This document shows, piece by piece, positions 11,992 through 24,328 of a DNA stretch of 64,000 nucleotides. Each line of letters starts with the position of its first letter. Position 1 is the first letter of the stretch. Source of the DNA: Laburnicola sp. R22_1. Taxonomy: Eukaryota > Ascomycota > Dothideomycetes > Pleosporales > Didymosphaeriaceae. The notes under the pieces were generated by a model. That model worked only from the letters and a program-made list of their open reading frames with translations. It did not search any database and was not told the origin of the DNA. Made by a program: the position numbers and the translations under genes. The DNA is taken from the NCBI GenBank assembly GCA_014281115.1, contig JACONQ010000019.1:992001-1056000 (forward strand), written 5' to 3'.

Positions 11992-14210
11992 ATAACATAT
12001 TCTATTAGTAGCCCGGATAGATTAGTCCGCCGGACAGTTTTTGCTAAGACCACAATACTTCACTATGAATTATAATATCTTAATAATACAACGCGTTATT
12101 ATCTAATCAAAAAGGCAGAATTAAGCTTGCCCTTTACGCCTATTAGAATAAGCAAATTTTAAGCCTATAACGCGCTGCTACAGCATATAATATCCCAAAG
12201 TCTACACTAAGTAATTAAATTAACAGAATTACCGCCTAAGCAGATACATAATTAAACATGGCAAAGCTTACTATAACTAAAGAGCAGACGCTTATACAGT
12301 ATATCTTCGACCTAGATTTGCGAGGATTTGCACCCTGGCTAGGTAAGATAGAAGATATAGCTAATAAACTACTAGCTATGCGGCATAGAGACCCTATAGG
12401 ATAATACTAGGCTTAGCGCTTTGTAAAGCGCGTACCTAAGCTTAAAATGGCTTTTAATTAAGCGAAGAACTAATAGAGGATATAATAGAAAGACCTAGAG
12501 ATTATAAACACGTAGTTTTAGCTAGTAAAGGACACAAAAGCCAAGTATAGAGTGTAGAATAAAGATATCCATAACTTCGATAAGATAGACTTCTAGATAG
12601 GAGTTATTAGCTTAATAAAGGTTATAACTAGTTTAGAAAGACGTTCTTAACCTACGCTTATTTAGCTAGGCAACCGTAAGTAAGTTACAGTAATTTAGAG
12701 TATTTGCGCTACTAGGTATACTATCCCACTCTTTATTATCTATAAAGGACGAGTCTATATCTTAGCGTAGTATAAAGAGACTAGTATCCCTCGTAATTAG
12801 AAGCTCTTAGTCTCTAAGACTGGCTAGACTAATAGCGAGCTTAGAGTCGCGTGGTTAAAACACTTTAACGCGTATACAAGGCCGCGCATAGTGGGATTAT
12901 AGAGGTTACTTATTCTAAATAGCTATAAGAGCCACTACTCCTAGAATTTTAAGAATTATTACCTAGAATAGAAGATCCTAACACTTTATATACTAGCGCA
13001 CTTATCTTATATTCTTTAGCCGCTTAATATAGTCTATTTTATGCTACTAAAGCTAAAGTACTCCTAGCGTGTGTAAAACTTAGCGCGCTAACGCGTCTTT
13101 TATATTAACAAAGAGGGCTTTCTACTAGCCTTTTACAACGCGTTTTTTAATATATTTACACTAGAAAACCATAAAAAAAGCCTTTAAGACCTCTAGGCTT
13201 ATTCCTTTAAATGCGTTAGTAGTAGTAGATTACCTTAATATGCGTATTCACACTCTACCTTAGAGTACCCTACTAGATACACTATAGCAAGCCAGGGCTC
13301 TAAGTAATACCCTTAAGTTTAGATCCTAGTTAAAGCTCATACGCGACTCTTTTATTTAGTCTCTACCTAATACTAAATTAAGCTACTTACAGCTTATAAA
13401 AGGTGCTAAACTTATACTCTACTATAGTGTACTTTAAGAGACCCGTATTAAGAAACTTAAGAAGTAAATTAAAGTTCTAACAAAGCGAAAAACGCGTAAA
13501 AGAAAGCGTATTTAGAAAGGTGGGACGCTAGACTTTACTTAGGAAGCAGATTTAGAAGTAGAAAGCCCTTTTATTAGAATAAAGTTGTTTAAAAGGGCGC
13601 GAGGTAATAGTAAGAAAAAGGTAGGTCCCTTAATACAATATTGCTGTAGGAGGTGCGAAAAGCCTAGGCATAACGCAAGGACCTATTAAATAGATAAAGA
13701 GATAGAGGAGTTAGATATTACCCTTAGCGGCTTATTTTTAGATAGTGTTAATAGTAAATTAGAGTAATTTTATTATAGGTTACTATAAGGCTAAAAATAA
13801 TAGGTTAACTTTATCTTATAATAGTACGCACTTAGTAACTAAAAATTAAATAAAGTACTACTTAAGATATAGTATACTTTATTATAAATTATAATAAGTA
13901 TACTATATATTACCTATATATAGTATAGTAGATAATATATTATATATTATAGAGAGTCTTATTGTAAGTTCGTACTACTAAAAAAGACTTCTTAGTTTTA
14001 CGCGACTATAGTAGCCGCGTAGAGAGACTATATAATATAAAAAGTAAATTAAATAGTAACTTAGTATATTATAAGTTATAGTAGGTTATTATGAGTTACT
14101 ATAAAGTAACGTTAGTAGTGTTTTATAATAAGTTATAAGGGATCTCGAAGTTACTAAGAAAAACTGTTCGGCGGACTAATCTGTTCGGGCTACTAATAGA
14201 ATATGTTATC
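11992..14210 (+). mobile_element. Decayed pogo-type element Q with ~50-bp terminal inverted repeats
   Basis: The ends 11992-12041 and 14161-14210 are inverted copies with about three mismatches in 50 nt, all transitions, and TA lies at both outer edges. Within each end the motif ATTAGTxxxCCGGA-like occurs twice, 17 bp apart. A plus-strand transposase remnant fills the interior. The length of ~2.2 kb is usual for fungal pogo/Fot1-type elements. Confidence 0.88.
12258..13767 (+). pseudogene. Transposase remnant of element Q
   Basis: From ATG 12258 the frame reads a transposase N-terminus (TLIQYIFDLDLRGFAPW, then IEDIANKLLAMRHRDPIG) and continues with many stops through RFVKRVPKLK and a decayed NFDETGF-like catalytic segment (here NFDKIDF). 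It ends in RRCEKPRHNARTY, an eroded zinc-knuckle-like C-terminus typical of the family, and a stop at 13765-13767. Stops fall where Arg, Gln and Trp are expected, as RIP would produce. It cannot encode an active enzyme. Confidence 0.85.
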
Positions 14211-14214
14211 TACT

Positions 14215-14400
14215 TTTTTATTATATTATTTAAGATAAAAGCCTTTGTCGTTCTACTCCTAGGTAGTTAATTTAACAACACACATAATTACCTTTTTACA
14301 CTCTTTTTTAATTACTAAGCAGAAGGCTCTGCTTTTTTTTTATATTATTTAAGATAAAAGCCTTTGTTGTTTTACCCTTAGGTAGTTGATTAACAACATA
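14215..14400 (+). repeat. Two tandem copies of the ~110-bp dispersed repeat at the block edge
   Basis: A partial copy ends GGTAGTTAATTTAACAACAC (about 14280) and is followed at once by a complete copy ending GGTAGTTGATTAACAACATA. The repeat marks the right edge of the AT-rich block, directly next to element Q. Confidence 0.7.
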
Positions 14401-14430
14401 TATATAACTATTACTAGAAAAGTAGAGGTT

Positions 14431-15120
14431 AGCTACAGGAGCAGCACTGTTAAATAACAAACTACATCCTACACTAATAATTAAGGAAGGTGGGAATAAG
14501 TTCTCCTCGGGTAAAGACCATCGATTGAGCTTTGTTTTTTCATCCTGTGCTGTTAGCTTCTTAGGGATATTCCCGGTTGCTCATTCACGAAGCGATTCTC
14601 CAACAACATCGTTGATTTCCGTTCGTTATTATTTGGCCGCAGCTTCTTTGGTTGGACTTCTCTTTCGTTAGTTATCCATTGGATGCATCACTCAACATGT
14701 GAAAACGCCAAATGCACTAGCCCACTTATCGAAGAACCGGATCGAATGCATTGTGAGCCACATGGTAACCCTCGAAGTCACATGTGAAAGCGGGAAGCGA
14801 AAAACATCACTGCTTAGGTCTACAGCCGCACGCCCACCATATCCGCAAGCATTCACTAACAAAGTCAACCCAAGAACCATGTCGCAAATGCAACAGGAGG
14901 AAATTTTCCCCGCTATTGTCGGCTCACAAGTAAGAGCGACAGAACAAGCGGGGAACTAGTCAATTGCCGCGACAAAATATCAAACGCCGATGGCGGGGTT
15001 TCGGCAACTGACACAACACCACACAACACCACACCAACCCTCCCTCTCCCTCACCACCCCCTTGAAGACTCCTAACAACTTCAATCCCACTCAATCCCAA
15101 CCCCACCACCATCGCACAAA
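14431..15120. other. Intergenic, no gene seen
   Basis: Normal-composition sequence between the repeat block and the dehydrogenase gene. Short overlapping open frames on both strands here have no family resemblance. The last ~120 bases are C- and A-rich and end in CGCACAAAATG, consistent with a fungal promoter and leader. Confidence 0.6.
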
Positions 15121-16071
15121 ATGCCCCCCAAACTCCTCTACCCAACCTCCCTCACCATCGACCCCACCCTCCTCCAAGGCTTCAACGTAACCCTCCACCC
15201 CTACGACGTAACGCAGCCCATTCCCGAGCCCCTCCTCGACGCCCAAATCCTAATAACCTGGACCAACCCCGTCCCGTGCCTCAAAGAAGAAGCCAAACGC
15301 CTCACCTCCCTCCGGTGGATCCAATCCCTCGCCGCCGGCCCCAACGACGTCCTAAGCGCCGGCTTCGACGCCTCGAAAATAACAATATGCACGGGGTCCG
15401 GGCTGCACGACCACACGGTTGCAGAGCACACGCTGGGCCTGATGCTGAATGCTGCGAGGCGGTTTTTTGAGATGCGCGATGAGCAGGTTAGGGGCCAGTG
15501 GGCGGGGCATTTGGGCGGGCCGCAGCCGGATAGGCCCGAGGGGCGGTTTACTACATTGCAGGATGCGCGGGTTACGGTGTGGGGCTTTGGCAATATTGCG
15601 AAGACGTTGACGCCTTGGCTGACAGCGCTGGGGGCGAAGGTGTGCGGTGTGGCTAGGAGTGCGGGCGTGCGCGATGGCGTCGAGGTCTATGCCGAGGATA
15701 AGCTGCAGGACGTGCTGCCCAAGACGGATGTTTTGGTTATGATTTTGCCGGGCTCCGAGGCGACGAAGCATGCGCTGAATGCGGAGAGGTTGAAGCTGTT
15801 GCCGAAGCATGCTTGGGTTGTTAATGTTGGGCGAGGAACTACGATTGACGAAGGTGCTTTGATCGCAGCGTTGGAGAAGCGGGAAATTGGTGGCGCGGCG
15901 TTGGATGTGTTTGAGACGGAGCCTCTGCCGACGGATTCGGGCTTTTGGAAGACTCCCAATACGATTATCAGCCCGCATGCGGCAGGAGGCAGGCCCCAGA
16001 ATCCCGAAGCGCTCATTGAGTATAACCTACGAAAATTCCTGGCAGGGCAGGAGCTGAAGAACGTTATATAG
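15121..16071 (+). CDS. D-isomer-specific 2-hydroxyacid dehydrogenase
   Basis: A single-exon gene of 316 aa. The family reduces 2-keto acids (glyoxylate, hydroxypyruvate and similar) or oxidises D-2-hydroxyacids with NAD(P)H. The NAD-binding core is plain: VTVWGFGNIAKTL around residue 155 is the Rossmann glycine motif, and AEHTLGLMLNAARRF is the usual helix before it. The catalytic triad can be placed: Arg238 in NVGRGTTID, Glu267 in DVFETEPLP and His286 in SPHAAGG, at normal spacing. The length fits the family. The start is chosen because CACAAAATGCC is a good fungal context and the protein begins as homologues do. Exact substrate is not decidable. It converges on SEC8, with ~150 bp between the stops. 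Confidence 0.93.
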   Translation: MPPKLLYPTSLTIDPTLLQGFNVTLHPYDVTQPIPEPLLDAQILITWTNPVPCLKEEAKRLTSLRWIQSLAAGPNDVLSAGFDASKITICTGSGLHDHTVAEHTLGLMLNAARRFFEMRDEQVRGQWAGHLGGPQPDRPEGRFTTLQDARVTVWGFGNIAKTLTPWLTALGAKVCGVARSAGVRDGVEVYAEDKLQDVLPKTDVLVMILPGSEATKHALNAERLKLLPKHAWVVNVGRGTTIDEGALIAALEKREIGGAALDVFETEPLPTDSGFWKTPNTIISPHAAGGRPQNPEALIEYNLRKFLAGQELKNVI

Positions 16072-16223
16072 TAATGGAGTCTCATCAGTCCAAAGGTGTG
16101 GCTGCTCGTAACTCCATTCTTCTCGCGGGGTTTCTCCCAAAGTACTCAAAACGCCAACGCGCCCCTCGCTAAACCCAACACAAACCCAATCCGAATTACT
16201 CCCATCTCTACCAGCTCACGATG

Positions 16224-19200
16224 CTAATACATGAACTCGCTAATCTCCAGCTCCTGCGCTTCCAGCTGCCGCTGAGCCTGCACACCCACCTCCCTTCGCT
16301 CATTCCTTAGCTTATCTCCATAGCACAACTTTAACATTTCCTTCACCACCTGCTCTGTAAACAGCCCATTCGGCACTCCAAAGCCTTTGCCATGCTCCTT
16401 CGCCCTGCGTACAATGGCCTCGGGCCCCTCGGTGAACAGATCGAAGTACAGCGCCGAGTATGTCAGATTGGCAGTCGACTCGATGTTCTTAAGATTCTGC
16501 TGCATGACAAGGATATTGAGCTGCATGAGACGGCACCCGTCTTCGTTCATGGCCTTGATGCGTGAGATGCAGAGGTGGAGGAGGTATGTGTCTATGAGGG
16601 GTGAGAGGCCGTTGATGACTTTCATATATTGCAGGTTGGGTAGGTACGTGGAGACTTCCGTGTCGTAATTCGTAATGGCGGCAGTGAGGGATTGAATGGA
16701 GGGATCAGGGTCTGAGAGTGCGGAATCGAGTTTATAAGACTCCTGGATGCTGTTCGAGAGGGCGTACATGATCGAGAGGCGGAGGTTGGTATGGAGCATG
16801 CGGTGGATGAGGGTGGCTAGCTTCCGGTACGTGTCTACCACCATGTCCAGCTGACTATTGCGCATAAAATTAGTATTGACACGCACGGAAGTGGAGGGGG
16901 TATGCCAGCTTACCCAGCGGTTTCCTGGTTCAATGGGAGATACACCGCAGTACCCTCCGTCCTCGACTCTGCCACGAGTGTCCATCGTCTATTGTGCCTC
17001 TGGTTTCCGACCTGTGGCTTTGAGGAATCCGTGGCACGGTTGCTGATATGCCGCAGTTGCGAGACTTTAGTCGCAAGCCACTTCATACTTGTGTATAACA
17101 GACACAGCGTTTGCAGAGTCTTCTTATCCTGGAGTATGTCTTGTTGATCTAACGGAGACTCTTCCACCTTAGCGAGGAGGAGTTTGATCTCGGCATCTGT
17201 CAGCTCAGCGATCTTATCAGCGTCTGCTTGGAACAGCTGGCCTATTGTTTCGCTGACGTCGCTTTGGAATTCCGAATAGGCCGCACACGCCTTAAGCAGG
17301 CTAGATCCGGGCTCCTTCGGCTGAGCCCTGGCCATCATGGCCTTGTAGCTACCGACACACTTCTCGCCATACGTCCTCATCTGGGTGATGATGAGCTGCG
17401 AGAAGGCCTGATCGTGAGGCAGATTGTCCAGCATCTTACAGAATGCTGTGATGAGCGTGAAGAACTTGACGGTACCCTTGAATATAGGCTTTTTGGAATG
17501 CTGCGACCATTGCGGGTCCTCTTGGAAAGCATCCAGCTCGATGAAGGTCTTGTCTGAAAGTTCATTGAGTGTATCATCCAACTGAGGAAGGAATACATTG
17601 ACGAGAAAGTCATCGAGGAAGGTATGTAAGGTGCTCACAACAATGTCTGACCCTGAAGGTACGACATCTTTCAGTCGATTCAAGAACTCGAGCGAAGGTG
17701 GTAATAGAATGCCCATATTAAAGACACTCGGTTCGACGAGCATCTTATGCCCTGTCGCGCTGCCATCAAGGTTGGAGCTGGTACTGTTGACCACGTCTTC
17801 GGGTCTATTAGAGTCGGAGACAAGACCCGGCACCGAAGACTTTAGGATGAACTCCAGGCTGTCCCGTTCTTTGGCGAGGTCGGTGGATTTCGTGTCCATA
17901 TCTGACAGCTTAAACATTCGCTTGTTCTTGTCCCGCGGTGCGCGTGAGTAGACGCTTCCGCTGGTGGTTTTGCTCTGTCCACTTCGGCCGCCGAATTCGC
18001 CATCGGTTGCAAGGTAATCGTGAAGCAAGGAGCGAATCTATAGGAGAGTTGGCAATGAGAGAGAAGCTTTTTTGGCATCACATACCTCATTCTGAAATAG
18101 CTTCCATAGCTCCTTAAACCCACGAGTTAACGGAGCGCTTGCGGAATCCCGAATACCGTCTCTGCGAACGATGCCCACTACCACATCGTATACCACGCGG
18201 TGGCTCTCGGCAATGGCTTCGAAGCGCGCATAATGGGTCCATAACAAATCATTGAGGACGCTCGTACGTAGCTCATCGCTCTCGGAGGCAAGGTCTCGTT
18301 TGCCTTCCTTTTTGGCAGCGTAAGCGCGTATTATGCTGGGGTGTCTTTGTGCAACTTCGTTGTTAGATTTCTCGACAACCTTGTATAGCTCGACAGGCAG
18401 ACGTTCGTCGATAGCGTCCACTGCAATATCGAGACGGTTCATTTTGTAGAGTGACTCTATAATGAGCCGAATGTACTCAAAAGTGTCCGCTTCCGGGTTG
18501 CGATGCGAATCATCGATCATCTATGAAACATGTGAGAAAGGAAATCAGATATTCGCAATGTGCATACCGGTTCAGATGTATCGATGTTGGACAGGAACTG
18601 ATATAGAGCCCGCTCCCGTGTATTGGTCTGAGTGCGCTCGGACGCATCGCCCCTGGGCTGATTCTGCGCATATAGCTTCCATCGATCTTCACAATACGGT
18701 GATTTGAGATAGAGATGGTTGTGCAGCTCTTCTAGAAGGATGTCGGTCAGAGAATGTTCCTGGTTACTCAGATATGTGCGGAGTTCGCTGAGAGCGCCTA
18801 TCTTCTCCATCTCCGACCTCCGAATCATCCGCAGCGCATCCTGGAGTATGTCCACAGCTGTCAAGAAGCGTTTCTCGGAAATGCGGGCTTCTAACTTATC
18901 AGGGACGAGCTGTAGCTGCTCGATGATGCTCAATAGCTGAATCATCTCGTCATAACTCTGCGACGAAGTGGCGAACTCTTTCAGCTCTGGCTTGGTTGTG
19001 GACAGGTGAGACTTTGCCTGGGTCAAAGACTCCTTTAGTGTCCGCACGCGGTGCTGTGACTGCTGCAGACTAGACTGAATTTTGTGAAAAGTACCGATAG
19101 AACTGTTAAAGCCCTGGTGGTGTTCTGAATTTCGTCAGCGAGCAGGAACAGTGTGGCGTTTTAAACAACGTACCATTGACAATGGCCTTCAGAGCGCGCT

Positions 19201-19702
19201 GCAGGTCTTGGTGTGCCTGCCGGAAGACGCCATACTGGTCAGCCAGCCCCAGCGAACTTGGGTCCATGAGCTTCAGCGCCGTCTCCACCGGCACGCAGTT
19301 CTCGGTGGTCATGAAGTCCCAGTTCTGCCTGATGTACTTGAGGACCTCCTCCATCTGCTGACTGCCGGGCCCATAGTTTCCCGCGCCGGCATTGCCTCCA
19401 TATCTCTGATCAGGGCTTCTTCTACCATGCTCGCCGCTCCTTCGGTTAGCCCGCGAGCGTTCGAGGCTGGTGGGCCTCTGCACCTGGGGGGCTACCTCGT
19501 CCTCGCGGTCGTAGGCTCCATAGCCGCCTGGACGGCGCCGTCGCTCGCCACTCGGTCTCTCAGCACTCGGCCTTCTGGGATAATCGTCCTCTGCAGCTGC
19601 CCCGAAGCCTCCATATCCACCTTCGCGGGAGTAGCCGTTGGTGCCATTATAGCCCCCGGAACCGTTGGTCCTGGAGCGGAACGCGCCCGGCTCGCGCGAC
19701 AT
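16224..19702 (-). CDS. SEC8: Exocyst complex component Sec8
   Basis: Five exons on the minus strand: 19702-19174, 19124-18568, 18520-18086, 18037-16914 and 16854-16224. All junctions are GT-AG, introns are 47-59 nt, and the product is 1091 aa. Sec8 (EXOC4) is a rod-shaped subunit of the octameric exocyst that tethers secretory vesicles to the plasma membrane at hyphal tips. Recognition rests on VLKYIRQNWDFMT, DLQRALKAIVNEHHQGFN across the first intron, TTKPELKEFATSSQSYDEM, the RISEKRFLTAVDILQDALR stretch, HLYLKSPYCEDRWK, and the C-terminal MQLNILVMQQNLKNIE. The first ~110 residues are a low-complexity Gly/Arg/Tyr-rich tail, common in filamentous fungi. The ends of all five exons join in frame, which supports the model. 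Confidence 0.95.
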
Positions 19703-20201
19703 GGCGCGGATGTGTGTTGTATGGCGTATCCCAAGTGGGCGTCAAGCCCATTGCGTGTGTTTGTGTTGTATCGAGTCGTGCGCGTCGTTACTTCCGCGTC
19801 CTCGAGTGCCTAGCGGGGAGCTAGGGAGACGTGGAAGGCAGGAGCGCCTTGTGGCATACGGCAGGAAAGCGCCAGAAGGATGAATAGTGAATACAGGGAG
19901 CACAGCTGCAGCTTCCAATTGTGCAGGGCCCAGGTGAATGCTAGCACGCTTATAAGTGATTCCTTCCCCGACGTCTCAACGTGCTGTCGCAACCAGCACC
20001 TCCGTGCCAAGCCCTGATGCCGCTCCGCATGTTTTTCCGGGCCGCGCGAAGCTCCCCATTCATTCTTTGTCGCAATCATCAACGTCGGCGCAGCAGCCCT
20101 GCTCTCTTTCCTCACCCTGCGCGTACGGAGATGCGCCGATAGCCCCTCAACTCGCCCCCAGCCTACTCGCTTCTTCGCGCCCCGCGTCGCGTCTGCCCAT
20201 C
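19703..20201. promoter_or_regulatory. Shared divergent promoter of SEC8 and CTR9
   Basis: The 499 bp between the two start codons must contain both promoters. It is CpG-rich and pyrimidine-rich toward CTR9, and no clear TATA element is seen. An open frame extends upstream of the chosen CTR9 start (from about 19956) but has no family resemblance. Confidence 0.6.
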
Positions 20202-23200
20202 ATGGCAGCGGTCCCCCGCCATGTGAACGGCGTGAATGGCGGTGCGTCCTCGTTTCCCCCGGAGCGCTTCTCCAAGGTCCCGTCGGCCATCTCGGTCGCC
20301 ATCACCGAATCGGACGGCGTCGAAGTCGATATCGAAATCGCCCTCGACGATGAGATCCAGGACGACCCAACCGAGCTGTGCACGCTGCTGGAGAACGAAC
20401 ACACTACAAAGTCGACGTGGGTCATGGTCGCCATAGCATATGCGAAGCACAAGAAGCTAGATGTGGCTATAGAAGTGTTGGGAAAGGCCGCCAACGTCTT
20501 TGCGCACGCGTCGAGCCAAGACAGACTCAGCATACTCAACGGCTTGTGTTGGCTGTACCTGCTCAAAGTTCGCGAAGCTCCGCGGGTTAACCAGGGTGGG
20601 CAGACATCCACGCTCTGGGCCAAAGCAGATGCTGACGGTAACAGATAATGACCCCGAGCTGAAGACCAAGGACTTCTACATACAGGCGGCCACCGGCGTT
20701 TTGAACGATGCCACGCGCATCAACCCTTCGTACTCGCCCCTCTACCTTGCGCGCGGTGTCCTCCACCTCTTGCGCGCCTCGCTACAGGCCCCCTCGGTCA
20801 CGGCCGGACCCAGCGTCATGAGCGCCGATCGGATGGAGGCGCTCAGGTTGGCAGCCCAAAGCTTCGATCGTGCTCTCCATGTGTCGACGGGGAAGAACTT
20901 GATGGCTAAAATGGGCAAGGCGAGGGTCAGCTACTCCATGGGCAAATACGCAGAGGCCTTGAAGGGGTACCAGAGCATCTTGGAAAGCTCGCCTAACTTG
21001 ACGGATCCAGATCCGCGCATCGGCATTGGCTGCTGCTTCTGGCAGCTTGGCTTCAAGGACGATGCCGCCGGTGCGTGGCAGCGGTCGCTCGACCTGAACC
21101 CCAAGTCGAAGATTGCTCTGACATTGCTCGGCCTCCACACATTGCACCGGACAGCGCAGCTGCCCGCAACGGACCCCTCATTTGCTAGCCTCACCAAGAA
21201 ATCCATTTCCGACTACGTCGCCCCATCGATGAAGCTGGACAACATGTACCCCCTCACCTGTGTCACACTCAGCAAATGGTACAATATCACCAAAGACATG
21301 GGCAAGGTGGAGACGCTATCGCGGCGCGCCATTGAACTCACCGATGTCAACGCTATAGCCAGTGACGGTTGGTATCAGCTTGCCAGGAAGGAACACCAGT
21401 CCGGAGATACGGGCAAGGCGGCAGAATATTACTCCAAGTCTGACAAGGCGCGTGGAGGGGACGACCGTGGGTACATTCCCGCCAAATTTGGATCCGCTCA
21501 AATGAGGGTGCTACAACACGACTACGACGGATCCAAGTTCCGATTGGAGAAGATTCTACAACAGCAGCCTACTGTGGAAGCACAAACGCTCCTAGGCACT
21601 CTTTACGCCGAGGACGTATTCGCGGCACATGCATCAAAATCCTCCGACGACAAGTCCGCCGAGTTGAAGAAGGCACTCAAATATCTTGAAGATGTCCAAA
21701 AGGCTTGGAAAGACCCGAAGAGGAAGCTGACCCCAGACCCGGCCGTCTTGCTCAATCTCGCTAGGTTGTATGAGGCCGATCACCCCGAAAAGAGCCTCAA
21801 GTGCTTAGAGGAAGTCGAACAGATAGAGCTGAACGGCATACCGGAAGAAGACTACCCCAAAGACATCGAGGACGAAGTAGAACTCAAGAACGCACTCCGC
21901 GAACTATTGCCTCCTCAGCTACTCAACAATATGGCGTGTTTCCACTACCAGGCTGAACGTTACCTTCGCGCGCGAGAATTGTTCCAGGCGGCGCTTCAAG
22001 GGTGCGTAAAGGCTGCGGATAGAGATGAGAGCATCGATACCGATGCGCTCGTCACTTCCATTAGCTACAACTTAGGCAGAACATATGAGGCCGAGGGTAT
22101 GCTCGGTGAGGCCAAGGACGTTTATGAGGGTCTCCAGAGGCGTCACCCGAATTACATTGATGCACGGATTCGGCTTGCGTACATTGCTTTGCGGCACCGA
22201 CCGACAGACGAGGGCCCCAAGGCGGTCAAAGAACTCATCAGGGATCATGAAGAAAACCTTGAGGTCCGAGCCCTGTACGGGTGGTATGCGAACAAGAGCA
22301 AAAAGCGAGGCGTGGTTCTGGCGGAAGATCAAGAGCAACGACACTATAAGTATACCCTACAGAAGTGCGACAAGCACGATACGTACTCTCTCACTGGCAT
22401 GGGCAACATTCACTTAACCATTGCCCGCGAGATGCGGCGCGATACGGAGCAAGATAAGGAAAAGCGTCGAAAGATGTACGAGAGAGCTGTTGAGTTCTTC
22501 AACAAAGTTCTAGAGCTGGATCCGAGGAATGCATATGCGGCACAGGGTATTGCCATCGCTTTGACCGAGGATAAGAAGGACCATTCGACGAGTCTCCAGA
22601 TTTTCACCAAGGTCAAGGACACGCTCAAAGATTTCAACGTTTATATGAATTTGGGTCACGCCTATACTGAGCTGAAGCAATACGCCCGTGCGATCGAGAA
22701 CGTAAGTAATCCATAACTTCAATGACGCTCGACTAACATGTTATAGTACGAGCTAGCGTTGTCAAAGAAATCGCACGACCTAAATATTATCGCGTGTCTT
22801 GGACGCGTGTGGTATATCCGGGGCAGGACTGAGCAGAGCTTGACACACATGAAAACCGCATTGGAATACTCAAGGCAGGCTCTACAGCTAGCGCCTAATC
22901 AGAACCACCTCCAGTTCAACGTTGCTTTCATGCAATTCCAAATCGCGCAGCTCGTCTACAACCTCAAGGATGCTCAACGTACGCTGGTCGATGTCGAAGA
23001 AGCGCAACAGGGCTTGGGGGAAGCCATCAACATGTTCGACACTGTCGCGAATTCCGAGAACCCACCGTACCCCAAGGACGACATCATTCAGCGAGCGAAC
23101 ATGGGTCGCAACACCATGGCCAACCAATTGAAGCGTGCGCATGACAAGCAAGCCGAGTACGAGGAAGAGAATGCCAGCAAGCTCCAACAGGCTCGTGAGC

Positions 23201-23838
23201 TCCGCGAAGCAGAGATCAAGAAGCGTGAAGAGGACAAGCGGAAAGCAGCAGAGGCACAAGCAGAGCGTGCGCGCAAGATCCTAGAAGAGCGACAGAAGCT
23301 CGAGGAGCGCGATCGCGAATACATGGAGAGGCGTGCCGACGAAGATCGTAGGCGACAAGAAGACCTTAACGACACCGAGGCGCGCCGAGCGGAGCGGAGA
23401 CAGAACCGTGGCAAGGGTGGCAAGCGCAGGAAGAAGAGCGATATGGACGACTCGGAGACTGAGGCAGGTGGCTCTGACTCGGATAGGCCAAGGAGACGCA
23501 GGGCGAGTGCGTCCGGGACGGAGGGCCTGTCGGGCGAGGAGCGTCCGCGCACTAAGAAGAGGAAGTTGGCGAGGAAGAGCGAGCCCGTTGGCAAGTACAA
23601 GTCTGCGGAGTTTGTGGATGAGGACAGCGATGAAGCCGCGGATGCCCCTGCGGAGACCGGAGGCGATGCGGATGCAGCGCCTGCTAGGGATGGCACGGAG
23701 AGTGGGGACGAGGACGTGTCGGCGCCACGGGGTGGTCGCAAGCGTGTGATTGCTGAGGACGAAGATGATGAGGAGGAGGCGGCACCCTCGAAAGCCAATG
23801 GGGATGTAGCTATGGCGGATGAAGATGAGGACGAGTAG
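20202..23838 (+). CDS. CTR9: RNA polymerase II-associated Paf1 complex subunit Ctr9
   Basis: Three exons: 20202-20595, 20645-22701 and 22747-23838. Introns are 49 nt (CTGAC branch site) and 45 nt (GTAAGT donor, CTAAC branch site). The product is 1180 aa. Ctr9 is the TPR scaffold of the Paf1 complex, which travels with elongating RNA polymerase II and is needed for H2B ubiquitination and H3K4/K36 methylation. The body is a chain of tetratricopeptide repeats (for example YAEALKGYQSILESSP, then WQRSLDLNPKSKIALTLLG, and ERAVEFFNKVLELDPRNAYA). A long Arg/Glu/Lys coiled coil follows (residues ~875-980), then an acidic Ser/Asp-rich tail with basic patches, as in other Ctr9 proteins. The ATG at 20202 (CATCATGGC) begins MAAVPRHVNG. 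An upstream in-frame extension exists but looks like leader. Intron 1 was placed by the frame change and branch site. Confidence 0.94.
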
Positions 23839-24328
23839 TCTTCCCCCCTGTGAGCCGAAGTGGTCGTTCGAGCACGGGTTTCATATGGTTTCCTGCATTA
23901 GCGCTTAGGTGTTTAGGTGGGTTAATATCTATCTAGGGGTTATTGGTATACCAGGGAAAAGGTTCAGTGTGTATAGTATGGCTAGGACAATTGAAGTCAT
24001 TTGGGATAGGGGATATTTGGTATTTGCATGGTTAAGTGAGGGTTGTGCTACATGTGGAGGTATGCGATGTGTCGCTTTACAAGTCTGGTATACTACATGG
24101 TTATCTTGTGTTTCTGTGATGGTTTTGTAGGCTTTATTTGGATTTTGTGGGGCTGCTGGTTGGTACTTTGCAGGTTAGAAATGGCCGTTTGAGTGGCAAG
24201 CTGTTGTTCGGGACTCATCGTGTCACTACTAACATTGCTCTTTCTCTTTCGCGCTTTGAGCGATCCAAATGTTGCAGAGATAACTACCTGATTATGCGGG
24301 CGACGCGACTTGCACGGGAGAACGCGTA
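23839..24328. other. Intergenic 3' region, no gene seen
   Basis: T- and G-rich sequence after CTR9, probably its 3' UTR, running up to the TA target site (24327-24328) of element C. No coding sequence is supported. Confidence 0.6.

Larger units (their letters stand above)
1..14430. repeat. AT-rich RIP-degenerated repeat block
   Basis: The whole stretch is rich in TA, TAG and CTA and contains no long open frame apart from repeat artefacts. Recognisable transposase peptides inside it are interrupted by stops where Gln, Arg and Trp codons are expected, which is the signature of C-to-T change on both strands (RIP). Composition changes abruptly near 14430 to balanced sequence with normal genes. 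Pieces not listed separately (roughly 1-466, 4520-6470, 6590-8130, 11671-11991) hold decayed sequence that I cannot classify. That this is a RIP-silenced repeat island is an inference from base pattern; no computed index was available. Confidence 0.9.

Noticed and set aside
15201..16085. Several open frames antisense or out of frame to the dehydrogenase
   Set aside because: GC-rich shadow frames of a gene whose own frame carries all catalytic motifs.
19956..20201. N-terminal extension of CTR9 from an upstream ATG
   Set aside because: In-frame and open, but Ser/Pro-rich without family resemblance and inside the shared promoter; the ATG at 20202 has better context and fits the family start.
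20202..20680. Frameshift in CTR9 near 20600
   Set aside because: A 49-nt GT-AG intron with CTGAC branch site explains the frame change.
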